Source: Actinomycetota bacterium (GTDB lineage: Bacteria; Actinomycetota; Actinomycetes; Actinomycetales; Microbacteriaceae). Taken from it: a stretch of DNA of 32,240 nucleotides. A program made the translations under genes and the position numbers. The notes below the pieces were generated by a model that ran no database searches, was not told the DNA's origin, and worked only from the letters and a program-made list of their open reading frames with translations. Below are positions 25,083-32,240 of the stretch, piece after piece. The stretch is from positions 1-32,240 of the forward strand of contig CANFVD010000016.1 of the NCBI GenBank assembly GCA_947450345.1, read 5' to 3'. Each line of letters begins with the position of its first letter. Position 1 is the stretch's first letter.

Positions 25083-25649
25083 CTAGCGCCTGACCGTGAT
25101 GAGCCATTCTTTGAAATCGGGGGTGTCATCGAGTCGACGGAGGTGATAATCGTGAGAGGGGCCCGTCTTGGGGTTCAACACGTTCGGTTCGGGAAGCGTG
25201 ACGTCTTTCTCCCAAGGGTCAGGTCCCGGCTGAAAACTGTCCTCGACTTGCTCTCGGCCGTACTCCATGATTGGTGACGTCAGCGCCCAATTGCTCACGA
25301 GAAATTGCATGAAATCGCCATAGTTGTCGGTGAACCTAATCTCAACATTGGCGTCACTCGGAGATGTTAGTGCGTCTTCCTTGAAGGCGTTATAGCCATT
25401 GGTGCACCAGGATTTCCCTGGCTCGAGAGGTCCGGTGGGATCCGGGTGAGATTCACCCGTACGGGTCATGGCGAATTCGCCCACCGACATGATTGTCTTG
25501 TCGGTGCCGTTCAACACGCAGAGGTGGCTGGCGCGATAGGCGCTTGCCTCCCGCGAGGTGGACCCGGATGAGCAGGCAACCAGCGTGGTGGACGCAAGAA
25601 CGATGATGGCGGCAACGGCAACAGCCTTGGCGGTCGAGTTTTTCATCAT
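25083..25649 (-). CDS. Paralogous lipoprotein D, first gene of the tandem family
   Basis: From ATG 25649 (AAGGAG eight nt upstream) the product has 188 residues, with lipobox LVAC. Core blocks YRASHLCVLNGTDK, IMSVGEFAMTR, HPDPTGPLEPGKSWCTNGYNAF and HDYHLRRLDDTPDFKEW are intact. It is the first of four genes in transcription order (D, C, B, A), with gaps of 29–39 nt, so they probably form one operon. The 105-nt gap upstream, after the phosphoesterase gene, may hold a promoter (TAGATT near 25700 on the minus strand), but no good -35 is visible. Function is unknown. Confidence 0.85.
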   Translation of the reverse strand: MMKNSTAKAVAVAAIIVLASTTLVACSSGSTSREASAYRASHLCVLNGTDKTIMSVGEFAMTRTGESHPDPTGPLEPGKSWCTNGYNAFKEDALTSPSDANVEIRFTDNYGDFMQFLVSNWALTSPIMEYGREQVEDSFQPGPDPWEKDVTLPEPNVLNPKTGPSHDYHLRRLDDTPDFKEWLITVRR

Positions 25650-25754
25650 GATTGGTTCTCCTTGTAGAGATGGATCGCAACGAACGACCGAAGACAATCT
25701 ACTACCCAAACCTGAAAAAACTTACCTTTGTTAGGTGCGATCGAAAATTCTCGT

Positions 25755-26651
25755 CTAGCTTCCGGCGGGCAACGAAAAGCTGTCAATCACGCGTCCGTCG
25801 GTCGCCACAAATTCGGCAACGAAGCCTCCCGAGTTGGACGAAAGGAAGAGCGCGCCAAAGGTGGCATCGAAGCAGAGCACCGAACCGCTCACGCTGTCGC
25901 CGCACGCGTAGAGCGTCTTGCCACCCGAGCCATCAACGACATAGGTGACTCCCCCGAGCTCAATGCGCTCGTAGACGTGATCGTGGCCGGAGAGCACGAG
26001 AGTCACGCCCATGCCGGCGAAGTCCCATTGGTAATCCGGTGTCGATCCGTGGCGATCCCCTGATGAATAGGGCGGATAGTGCACGACCACAATCTTGTGC
26101 GCGGCAGTCGACGCCCCGACCATAGTGCGCAGCCAAGCCTCCTGATTGTGGTTGGCATCCAGCGACGCTAAGCCCTGGTCGCCGTCGAGGATGAAGAATT
26201 CGATGTCACCGAGAGTGACGGTGTAGTCCCGCTGACCCTTCAGGTAGCCGAAGTAGTCGTCAAAGGCCGCGATGCCCTGTTCGTAATCATGATTTCCTGT
26301 GGCTGGATAGAAGGTTCCGGCGGCAACGAAGGGGCCGTAGAAGTCACCGACCAGTGCGGCGTATCCCGCATTCGAATAGACGTTGTCACCCGTGGTAAAA
26401 ATGGCATCAGGATTTCGTGCGGCGACCAAGTCCGCCACGGCCCGCTCGTTCTCGTCCCCCGAACCGAAGTCGCCAATCACCGCGATGGTGTCGGAACCTT
26501 CAGTCCCCGAACCGGTCACGGGTGAGGCTGACTCGGGTGCGAGCCCGCCGTCGGATGCCGCGCAACTCGTCAACCCGGCACTTACGATAACACATGCCCC
26601 CACAATCACTATCCATGATCGCAATCGACGCGGGTGGCGAGGCGACGTCAT
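25755..26651 (-). CDS. Lipoprotein metallophosphoesterase (acid-phosphatase-like)
   Basis: From ATG 26651 the product has 298 residues. The start overlaps the upstream stop as ATGA, which decides it against the open frame running to 26804. The signal RRLRSWIVIVGACVIVSAGLTSC ends in lipobox LTSC. Metal-site motifs are in order: IGDFGSG, TTGDNVY, GNHDYE, VVHYPPYSS and SGHDHVYER, the pattern of calcineurin-like and purple-acid-type phosphatases. It should hydrolyse phosphate esters outside the membrane; the substrate is unknown. The gene is translationally coupled to the TMEM175-type channel gene and precedes the tandem lipoproteins. Confidence 0.92.
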   Translation of the reverse strand: MTSPRHPRRLRSWIVIVGACVIVSAGLTSCAASDGGLAPESASPVTGSGTEGSDTIAVIGDFGSGDENERAVADLVAARNPDAIFTTGDNVYSNAGYAALVGDFYGPFVAAGTFYPATGNHDYEQGIAAFDDYFGYLKGQRDYTVTLGDIEFFILDGDQGLASLDANHNQEAWLRTMVGASTAAHKIVVVHYPPYSSGDRHGSTPDYQWDFAGMGVTLVLSGHDHVYERIELGGVTYVVDGSGGKTLYACGDSVSGSVLCFDATFGALFLSSNSGGFVAEFVATDGRVIDSFSLPAGS

Positions 26652-27289
26652 CTTCGGGCAGCGCTTCGGACGGCGGTCTGGCGCACAGGCATGAACCGGC
26701 GAAGAAGTCGCACAAATAATGGCGTCACAAACATGATTGCCAAGCCCCAGAGCCCAACTTGGGGGATGAAGAGCCCCGCAATGAGCGCGACCACGAGCAA
26801 ACATGTCGAGACGAGTGCCCCCAACCAGCGATTAGTGGTGACTGATGCGCCGTGCTCAAATTCGGGGTGGCGACGCACGTGATTAGACATGAGAAAGTGC
26901 ATGAGCGAAATCACGACCATCGTGCCGATATAGAAAGCGACGGCCAACACATCGCCAGCATTTCCGTCAACAATCAGGGCCGTCGGCATAGGCATCAGGA
27001 CAATGCCAAAGAGCCAGACGAAGTTGAAGAAAATCAGAAAAGTGTCGAATTTGTCGATAAGGCGGAAGAGGCGGTGATGTTCCAGCCAAAAGTTGGCGAT
27101 GATCGCGAAACTCAACACAAACATGATGAGTTCGGGGAAGACACCTTCGATGAAGGCGTCAGCGTCATGGCTGCCCAGCTGTGACGCCGCGTCGACCACG
27201 GGAAGAATCAGGAGTGTTGCGGCAATCGCCACAATGGCGTCGGTGAAATTGACGAGACGCTCATAACCCTTGTGTTCTGCAACGCTCAA
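26648..27289 (-). CDS. TMEM175-type (DUF1211) potassium channel family protein
   Basis: The 213-residue membrane protein starts at TTG; no better start precedes the first motif, although the ribosome binding site is weak. Six hydrophobic segments are visible. The first carries RLVNFTDAIVAIAATLLIL, the family's RxxxFSD motif with Thr for Ser, where the TM1 Ile/Leu residues form the filter in known bacterial TMEM175 channels. Family knowledge: these are tetrameric, weakly K+-selective leak channels without a GYG filter. The start lies seven nt from the NUDIX stop and the end overlaps the phosphoesterase start, so the genes form one transcription unit. Confidence 0.87.
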   Translation of the reverse strand: MSVAEHKGYERLVNFTDAIVAIAATLLILPVVDAASQLGSHDADAFIEGVFPELIMFVLSFAIIANFWLEHHRLFRLIDKFDTFLIFFNFVWLFGIVLMPMPTALIVDGNAGDVLAVAFYIGTMVVISLMHFLMSNHVRRHPEFEHGASVTTNRWLGALVSTCLLVVALIAGLFIPQVGLWGLAIMFVTPLFVRLLRRFMPVRQTAVRSAARR

Positions 27290-27296
27290 GGAAGGC

Positions 27297-27821
27297 CTAG
27301 CCTGTCATCTCGATGAGGCGGTCTCGAAGCCCGGGCCAGGAAGACGCAAATCCGGGATGCAGGTCACGGGCTGAGACTTCCTCCACAGCAACCCACTCGA
27401 GTTCGAGTGATTCGGCATCGCCCATGACGGGAACGAAGTGCTCCTCGGCACGCGCGACGACGGTGGTGTACGACCAATACTCGAGGTCAAAAACACTCGT
27501 GAAGAGAATGGTGACGAGTTCGCCAGGCACACCCGCCTCTTCGGCGGCTTCGCGCATGGCAGCATCCTCTGCGGATTCATGCTGACGACGGGCACCGCCG
27601 GGCAACGCCCACGTTCCGCCGTTGTGGCTCCACGTGGCCCGATGCTGCAACAAAATCCCGTGGTCGGGGTGCCACAGGAGCAGTCCTGACGCACCGAAAG
27701 CGCCCCAATACTTCGTGCCGTCGGTGGCGTACACCCAGTTGTCACCGGGATCCCGCAAATGTGCCGGCGGCATGTGTGGCGGTGCGTTTTGCGCAGCTTG
27801 ACGTTTGAACTCGTCTTCCAT
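27297..27821 (-). CDS. NUDIX hydrolase
   Basis: The 174-residue protein has a complete NUDIX box matching GX5EX7REUXEEXGU, running from Gly in GGARRQHESAED to AEEAGV (about residues 74–97). A preceding WALPGGA is typical. Such enzymes cut nucleoside diphosphates linked to another group, for example damaged nucleotides or ADP-ribose, but the substrate is not readable here. A GGGAGG site four nt before ATG supports the start. It follows cmk-der by 44 nt. A small hairpin GCGGG-AAG-CCCGC (27847–27859) without a T tract lies in that gap. Confidence 0.92.
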   Translation of the reverse strand: MEDEFKRQAAQNAPPHMPPAHLRDPGDNWVYATDGTKYWGAFGASGLLLWHPDHGILLQHRATWSHNGGTWALPGGARRQHESAEDAAMREAAEEAGVPGELVTILFTSVFDLEYWSYTTVVARAEEHFVPVMGDAESLELEWVAVEEVSARDLHPGFASSWPGLRDRLIEMTG

Positions 27822-27865
27822 GGCGCCTCCCTGTATCGAGCGTAGTGCGGGAAGCCCGCGAGTCG

Positions 27866-30109
27866 TTAGCGCTTGCGCTTCTCGCGCACGCGCATGTTGA
27901 CCTGAACCGGGGAACCTTCAAAGCCGTAGATCTCGCGAAGTCGACGCGTGATGTAACGACGGTAACCGGGATCGAGGAATCCGGTGGTGAAAAGCACAAA
28001 CGTGGGCGGGCGCGTAGACGCCTGTGTGCCGAACAGAATGCGCGGCTGCTTGCCACCACGAACGGGGTGCGGGTGGGCCGCCGTGAGTTCGGAGAGGAAT
28101 GCGTTGAACTTGCCCGTGGGGATTCGCGTGTCCCACGACCGCAGGGCGAGCTCAAGAGCGGGAACGAGCTTCTCCATGTGGCGACCGGTGCGCGCCGAAA
28201 TGTTGACGCGAGGAGCCCAGGCCACGTGAGCCAGATCCTGCTCAATTTCGCGCTCGAGGTAGCGGCGTCGATCGTCATCGAGCAGGTCCCATTTGTTGAA
28301 GGCGAGCACCAGCGCGCGGCCAGACTCGAGGACGAGATCGATGATGCGCACGTCTTGCTCGCTGATGGGCTCGGTCACGTCGAGCATCACCACGGCGACC
28401 TCGGCCTTTTCAAGGGCAGCACTGGTGCGCAGGGTGGCGTAGAAGTCGGCGCCCTGTTGCAAGTGAACGCGGCGCCGGATTCCGGCGGTGTCGACGAAGC
28501 GCCAGATCTTGCCGGCGATCTCCACCTGCTCGTCGACGGGGTCGCGAGTGGTTCCGGCAAGTTCGTTCACGACGACGCGCTCTTCGCCGGCCGCTTTGTT
28601 GAGCAGAGACGACTTGCCCACGTTGGGTCGGCCGAGAATGGCGACGCGACGCGGACCGCCTACCTCCTGCTTGGCTACTGCCGAGATGGCGGGAAGCTTG
28701 CCCACCACCAGGTCGAGCAGATCAGCGACGCCACGACCGTGGAGGGCTGAAACGGGATAAGGCTCGCCCAGGCCGAGCGACCACAACGTGGCGGCATTCG
28801 CCTCTTGACGAGAGTCGTCGACCTTGTTAGCAACGAGGTAAACGGGAATCTTGGTTTTGCGCAGCAAGCGGACCACATGCTCATCTGTCGCGGTCGCCCC
28901 GACGTTGGCATCAACCACAAAGAGCACGGCGTCCGCGAGGTCGATGGCCACCTCGGCCTGCGCGGCCACGGACGCGTTGATACCTTTGGCGTCGGGTTCC
29001 CAGCCGCCGGTGTCAACCAGGGTGAAGTTGCGAGTGTTCCACTCCGACTTGTAGGTCACGCGGTCGCGGGTCACGCCGGGAGTGTCTTCCACCACGGCTT
29101 CGCGGCGACCCAGGATGCGGTTGACCAGCGCCGACTTGCCCACGTTGGGGCGCCCCACGACGGCAAGCACGGGAAGTGCCGGGAGATAGGTGATTTCGTC
29201 CGGGTCTTCGGTGATTGCCTCAAGGACATCAAGGTCGTCTTCGTCGAGATCGTAGTCGTCGAGGCCCTGGCGCAGGGCGGCCGCGCGCGCTTGTGCCACA
29301 TCGTCAGTGAGGGCATCGAGCGTCATCCCCAGCTGAATGACCTCAGTCTCGCCGATGACGGAATCGTCAAACTCGGCCTCTCCGCTCGTCGACCCGCCGT
29401 GCGAGCCGTTGTCGTTCTGTGACATGAAAATCCTTAGCTGTTTGGTGGTGGCACTTGTGATGTGCGACACCACCGCATCAACCGTCTGGTCGAAGGTGAG
29501 ATTCGTGGAATCAATAGTCATGACACCATCGGCGGCAGTCATGAAGTCGGAAACGCGAGCATCTGCCGCATCCCTGTCGCGAACCAGGCGGGTGAGCTCG
29601 TCACGCGACTGAGGCGGAACCTCACGTCCCCGACGCTCCATTCTAACGCTCTCATCAGCGGTCAGCAGGATGCGGGCATCCGCATCAGGTGCCACGACTG
29701 TTGTGATGTCGCGCCCCTCCACCACGATGCCCGACCGACGCGTCTCGGCCATGCACTGGCGAAAACGTTGATTGAGGAATTCGCGGACCTCTGGCACTCG
29801 CGACACCGCACTCACCAGTGCGGTGACTTCGGGTGTGCGAATGGCCTCGGTCACGTCGGTCACTCCGACGTGGACAGCGTATTTTTCGGCATCCGGAGTG
29901 AAGGATAGGTCCAGATCACGCACAGCGCCACGCACGGCGTCCGCGTCATTCGCGTCAATGCCGAGCGACTTTACGTGCCACGCGACGGCCCGATAGGCGG
30001 CACCGGTATCGAGGTAGTCGTAACCCAGTGCGATGGCGACGGCCTTACTCACGCTCGACTTACCAGAGCCGGCGGGGCCATCAATGGCCACGACGACGGG
30101 GGTCGTCAT
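27866..30109 (-). CDS. cmk-der: Cytidylate kinase–GTPase Der fusion protein
   Basis: One uninterrupted frame of 747 residues joins two normally separate enzymes. Residues 1 to about 225 are cytidylate kinase (P loop GPAGSGKSS at 11–19, [11 protein letters not shown]). After a linker, residues from 229 are Der/EngA: GTPase 1 with [12 protein letters not shown] and DTPGVTRD, GTPase 2 with [12 protein letters not shown] and ELAGTTRD, then the KH-like domain ending in RVREKRKR. Cmk makes CDP and dCDP; Der assists 50S ribosome assembly. Family knowledge: bifunctional Cmk/Der proteins are annotated in actinobacteria. The Der part starts at an ATG (29425) with TAAGGA five nt upstream, so separate Der may also be made. 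The start of the fusion is joined to tyrA by a 14-nt repeat array. Confidence 0.95.
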   Translation of the reverse strand: MTTPVVVAIDGPAGSGKSSVSKAVAIALGYDYLDTGAAYRAVAWHVKSLGIDANDADAVRGAVRDLDLSFTPDAEKYAVHVGVTDVTEAIRTPEVTALVSAVSRVPEVREFLNQRFRQCMAETRRSGIVVEGRDITTVVAPDADARILLTADESVRMERRGREVPPQSRDELTRLVRDRDAADARVSDFMTAADGVMTIDSTNLTFDQTVDAVVSHITSATTKQLRIFMSQNDNGSHGGSTSGEAEFDDSVIGETEVIQLGMTLDALTDDVAQARAAALRQGLDDYDLDEDDLDVLEAITEDPDEITYLPALPVLAVVGRPNVGKSALVNRILGRREAVVEDTPGVTRDRVTYKSEWNTRNFTLVDTGGWEPDAKGINASVAAQAEVAIDLADAVLFVVDANVGATATDEHVVRLLRKTKIPVYLVANKVDDSRQEANAATLWSLGLGEPYPVSALHGRGVADLLDLVVGKLPAISAVAKQEVGGPRRVAILGRPNVGKSSLLNKAAGEERVVVNELAGTTRDPVDEQVEIAGKIWRFVDTAGIRRRVHLQQGADFYATLRTSAALEKAEVAVVMLDVTEPISEQDVRIIDLVLESGRALVLAFNKWDLLDDDRRRYLEREIEQDLAHVAWAPRVNISARTGRHMEKLVPALELALRSWDTRIPTGKFNAFLSELTAAHPHPVRGGKQPRILFGTQASTRPPTFVLFTTGFLDPGYRRYITRRLREIYGFEGSPVQVNMRVREKRKR
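29423..29436 (-). promoter_or_regulatory. Internal ribosome binding site and ATG for free Der
   Basis: Inside the fusion, TAAGGA (29436–29431), a TTTTC spacer and ATG (29425–29423) form a good initiation signal at the exact junction between Cmk and Der. The frame passes through it as CAG CTA AGG ATT TTC ATG, so the TAA there is out of frame and not read as a stop. Confidence 0.55.
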
Positions 30110-30162
30110 CGTTGCACGCTCATCGACGCGCCCTCATCGGTGCACGCTCATCGGTGCACCCG
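30107..30162 (-). repeat. Four 14-nt tandem repeats forming a micro-ORF relay between tyrA and cmk
   Basis: Plus-strand units are CATCGTTGCACGCT, CATCGACGCGCCCT, CATCGGTGCACGCT and CATCGGTGCACCCG. On the coding strand each ends in ATG. The tyrA stop overlaps ATG 30151, which opens MSVHR-stop. That stop overlaps ATG 30137 (MRARR-stop), which overlaps ATG 30123 (MSVQR-stop), whose stop overlaps the cmk ATG 30109. Each junction is ATGA. Confidence 0.85.
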
Positions 30163-31242
30163 CCACCCGCGAGCCTCGAGGTCGGCAATCAAGCCGTCGG
30201 CCACATCGGGGAGCACCGAGAATTCGACCATGCCTAGTTGCGCTCCCTCGGCGTGATCGAGGCGCATGTCCTCAAGGTTGATATTGAGCTCGCCCACCTC
30301 GGTGAGAAGTTTGGCGATTTGTCCGGGTTTGTCGTCGACCAAAACGGTGATGCTCGCAAAGCGTCGGTGTTCACCGTGCTTGCCGGGAAGGCGCGAGACT
30401 CCCTCGTTGCCGCCGGCCAACTCCTCGGCCAGCACGCGGCGCGCACCAGGAGCTTCAACATCGCGGAGGGCATCCGTCACAGCCGCTAGGTCACGCGCGT
30501 AGTTCTCCAGAATGGCCACGACGGCATCCCGGTTAGCAGCGAGAATCTGAATCCACAGCTCGGGCGAACTGGCGGCGATGCGGGTGACATCACGCACACC
30601 CTGTCCGGCCAAGCGCACGGCGTCGTCTCCGGCCGTCGCCAGCTGCTTCGCCATCAGGCTCGACACAATCTGTGGCACGTGGGAGACCAGCCCGACCGCG
30701 GCATCGTGATCTTCCGGTGACATCTCGATGGGAACGGCACCCAGGTCAAGCGCGAGGTTTTCGACCAGAGCCAGCGCCCACGCGGGTGTCTCTTCGTCCC
30801 GGCAGACCACCCACGGACGGCCGATGAACAAGTCGCCACCGGCAGAAATTGCGCCACCGCGTTCGCGGCCGGCCAGCGGATGTGAGCCAATGTAGTTGAC
30901 CAGGTTCACGCCACGCGAGCGCAATTCAAGGAGCGGCGACAGCTTGACGCTGGCCACGTCGGTGACCACGGCATCCGGGAAGCGCGCGAGCTCAGCGGCA
31001 ATCACGTCGGCCGTGACGTCCGGGGGAACCGCAACGACCACGAGCACGGGGCTGTCGTCAGCTCCGGTGGCCCGTCCGGCACCCAGGTCAGCGGCCAGTC
31101 GCACCGAAGACGGGGAGACATCGTCGAGAACAACATCGATGCCGAGCGACCGCAGTCGCAAGCCAATACTGGCCCCCAACAGGCCCGCGCCAACAATGCG
31201 CACCTGCCCGTTCAGGCGAACGGCGTTCGTGTTGTCGTTCAC
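30148..31242 (-). CDS. tyrA: Prephenate dehydrogenase with C-terminal ACT domain
   Basis: The 364-residue enzyme oxidatively decarboxylates prephenate to 4-hydroxyphenylpyruvate for tyrosine synthesis. The N-terminal NAD(P)-binding motif is RIVGAGLLGASIGL. The active-site region contains NYIGSHPLAGRERGG. The C-terminal part, from about residue 285, looks like an ACT domain (ITVLVDDKPGQIAKLLTEVGELNINLEDM), which in this family senses tyrosine or another amino acid. The GTG start overlaps the stop of the pseudouridine synthase gene as GTGA, so translation is coupled. The C-terminus WRVHR sits inside the repeat array that links to cmk. Confidence 0.95.
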   Translation of the reverse strand: MNDNTNAVRLNGQVRIVGAGLLGASIGLRLRSLGIDVVLDDVSPSSVRLAADLGAGRATGADDSPVLVVVAVPPDVTADVIAAELARFPDAVVTDVASVKLSPLLELRSRGVNLVNYIGSHPLAGRERGGAISAGGDLFIGRPWVVCRDEETPAWALALVENLALDLGAVPIEMSPEDHDAAVGLVSHVPQIVSSLMAKQLATAGDDAVRLAGQGVRDVTRIAASSPELWIQILAANRDAVVAILENYARDLAAVTDALRDVEAPGARRVLAEELAGGNEGVSRLPGKHGEHRRFASITVLVDDKPGQIAKLLTEVGELNINLEDMRLDHAEGAQLGMVEFSVLPDVADGLIADLEARGWRVHR

Positions 31243-32063
31243 GACCCACCGTCCTCTGTCTCGCGCTCGGAATCCGCCGGATTTTCGGCAGTCGCGCTGT
31301 CGGCCCCAGACTCGTCGGCGCGCATCAGCGTCAGAATCTGACCGAGTTCCACTTTAGTCAAGTCCCGCATCTGGCCGGAGGGCAACGTGCCCAGATGCAG
31401 GGGCCCAAACTGACGCCGAACGAGTTCGATCACCGGATGACCAACCGCGTCAAGCATGCGTCGCACGATGCGGTTACGCCCCGAGTGCAGTGTGACCTCG
31501 AGAAGAGTTCCGCCCTGAGTGGTGGTCGAGAGAATGCGCGCTCGGTCAGCGGCGATAGGCCCGTCGTCGAGATCAACGCCGCGCATCAGTCGTGCGAGCG
31601 TGGGTTGCTTCACGCGCCCACGCACCTTGGCCACGTACGTTTTTTCAACGCCGAAACGCGGATGCGCCATGACGTTGGCGAGTTCGCCGTCATTGGTGAG
31701 CAGCAACAGCCCCGAGGTGTCGCCGTCGAGGCGACCCACGTTGTAGAGCCGTTCGTCAAACTGGTCGGCAAAATCGCTGAGGTCGGGACGACCCTGTTCG
31801 TCGCGCATCGTGCTGATCACGCCTGTCGGCTTGTTGAGCATGACGTAGCGTTTGGCGGAATCAAGTTGCACGGCCTGCCCATCAACGGCCACGAGGTCAA
31901 CCTCGGGGTCGATGCGACGGCCGAGTTCCGTGGCCGGTTCGCCGTTGACGGTGACGCGACCCGCCACGATCATGTCTTCGACTACACGGCGCGAGGCAAC
32001 CCCGGCGTGCGCCAAGACCTTTTGCAGGCGGACGCCGTCGGGCTCGCTCTCAGCGTCACTCAT
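31239..32063 (-). CDS. rluB: 23S rRNA/16S-type pseudouridine synthase (RluB/RsuA family)
   Basis: From ATG 32063 the product has 274 residues (MSDAESEPDG); a GTG at 32072 would add three residues, and neither has a strong ribosome binding site. An N-terminal S4 RNA-binding domain (VRLQKVLAHAGVASRR) precedes the catalytic domain, whose motif GRLDGDTSGLLLLTNDG contains the catalytic Asp. HSGRNRIVRRMLDAVGHPV is the conserved C-terminal segment. The protein ends in an acidic Ala/Glu tail. It lies 18 nt behind scpB, the order usual in many Gram-positive bacteria. The choice of RluB over RsuA rests on this context. Confidence 0.93.
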   Translation of the reverse strand: MSDAESEPDGVRLQKVLAHAGVASRRVVEDMIVAGRVTVNGEPATELGRRIDPEVDLVAVDGQAVQLDSAKRYVMLNKPTGVISTMRDEQGRPDLSDFADQFDERLYNVGRLDGDTSGLLLLTNDGELANVMAHPRFGVEKTYVAKVRGRVKQPTLARLMRGVDLDDGPIAADRARILSTTTQGGTLLEVTLHSGRNRIVRRMLDAVGHPVIELVRRQFGPLHLGTLPSGQMRDLTKVELGQILTLMRADESGADSATAENPADSERETEDGGS

Positions 32064-32081
32064 CGGCTGCACCCATCAGCG

Positions 32082-32240
32082 TTAGGCATCCGGATCAAAG
32101 CCATCCTGGCCATCGGACAGGAAGGGAGCGATGGCGGGCATCTCGTCGAGCGTGTTGATGCCCAACTGCGTGAGGAGCAGATCCGTCGTGCCGTACATCA
32201 CGGCACCGGTCTCCGCATCGGTCGTGACCTCGGTGATGAG
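32082..32240 (-). CDS. scpB: Segregation and condensation protein ScpB, C-terminal end (partial)
   Basis: The last 52 residues are visible in frame from the window edge: LITEVTTDAETGAVMYGTT, DLLLTQLGINTLDEMPAIAP, then a short acidic tail ending DPDA. This matches the second winged-helix domain and C-terminus of ScpB. ScpB works with ScpA and SMC in chromosome condensation and segregation. It precedes rluB in the same direction, as is usual. Confidence 0.87.
   Translation of the reverse strand, partial: LITEVTTDAETGAVMYGTTDLLLTQLGINTLDEMPAIAPFLSDGQDGFDPDA

Overview
The window looks like chromosome of a high-G+C Gram-positive actinobacterium, most likely a member of the Microbacteriaceae. The reasons are the G+C-rich coding sequence with many GTG and TTG starts, a PASTA-type kinase beside class II DAHP synthase, the garA–ftsR–MerR cluster, a fused cytidylate kinase/Der protein, and the long form of GAPDH. 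The family assignment is inferred from gene content, not from a database search.

Layout. (1) 1–6700: the 3' part of a pknL-like Ser/Thr kinase (+), then a leftward glucokinase–acyltransferase–aroG group, then a divergent fadD15-type acyl-CoA synthetase. This matches the order known around pknL in mycobacteria and corynebacteria. (2) 6721–9536: peptide deformylase behind a MinD/ParA-like ATPase with a disordered N-terminus, divergent from a second, compact ParA ATPase. (3) 9569–11418: garA (FHA), ftsR (MerR) and a second MerR gene. (4) 11500–16658: a DUF1295 membrane protein, rlmN, an orphan amino-acid-type binding lipoprotein, a 483-residue GAPDH and a 39-residue lysine-rich protein, with three clear hairpin terminators. 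(5) 16719–22866: a fasciclin-domain protein, a DEAD-box helicase, a channel-like membrane protein, a lipase-family hydrolase and an MFS exporter. (6) 23093–27821: tRNA-Pro(GGG), four tandem paralogous lipoproteins of unknown function, a lipoprotein phosphoesterase, a TMEM175-type channel and a NUDIX hydrolase. (7) 27866–32240: cmk-der fusion, tyrA, a pseudouridine synthase and the end of scpB, all leftward.

How genes may work together. PknL and GarA are members of a known kinase–FHA signalling axis. AroG and TyrA are the entry step and a branch step of aromatic amino acid synthesis, encoded in separate operons. scpB, rluB, tyrA and cmk-der form a tightly packed operon.

Two observations stand out. 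First, four imperfect 14-nt tandem repeats lie exactly between tyrA and cmk. They turn a simple ATGA overlap into a chain of three five-codon micro-ORFs, each joined to the next by another ATGA overlap. Second, four tandem lipoproteins share a two-cysteine core that I cannot assign to any family. The cmk-der fusion also keeps what looks like an intact ribosome binding site and start codon for free-standing Der.
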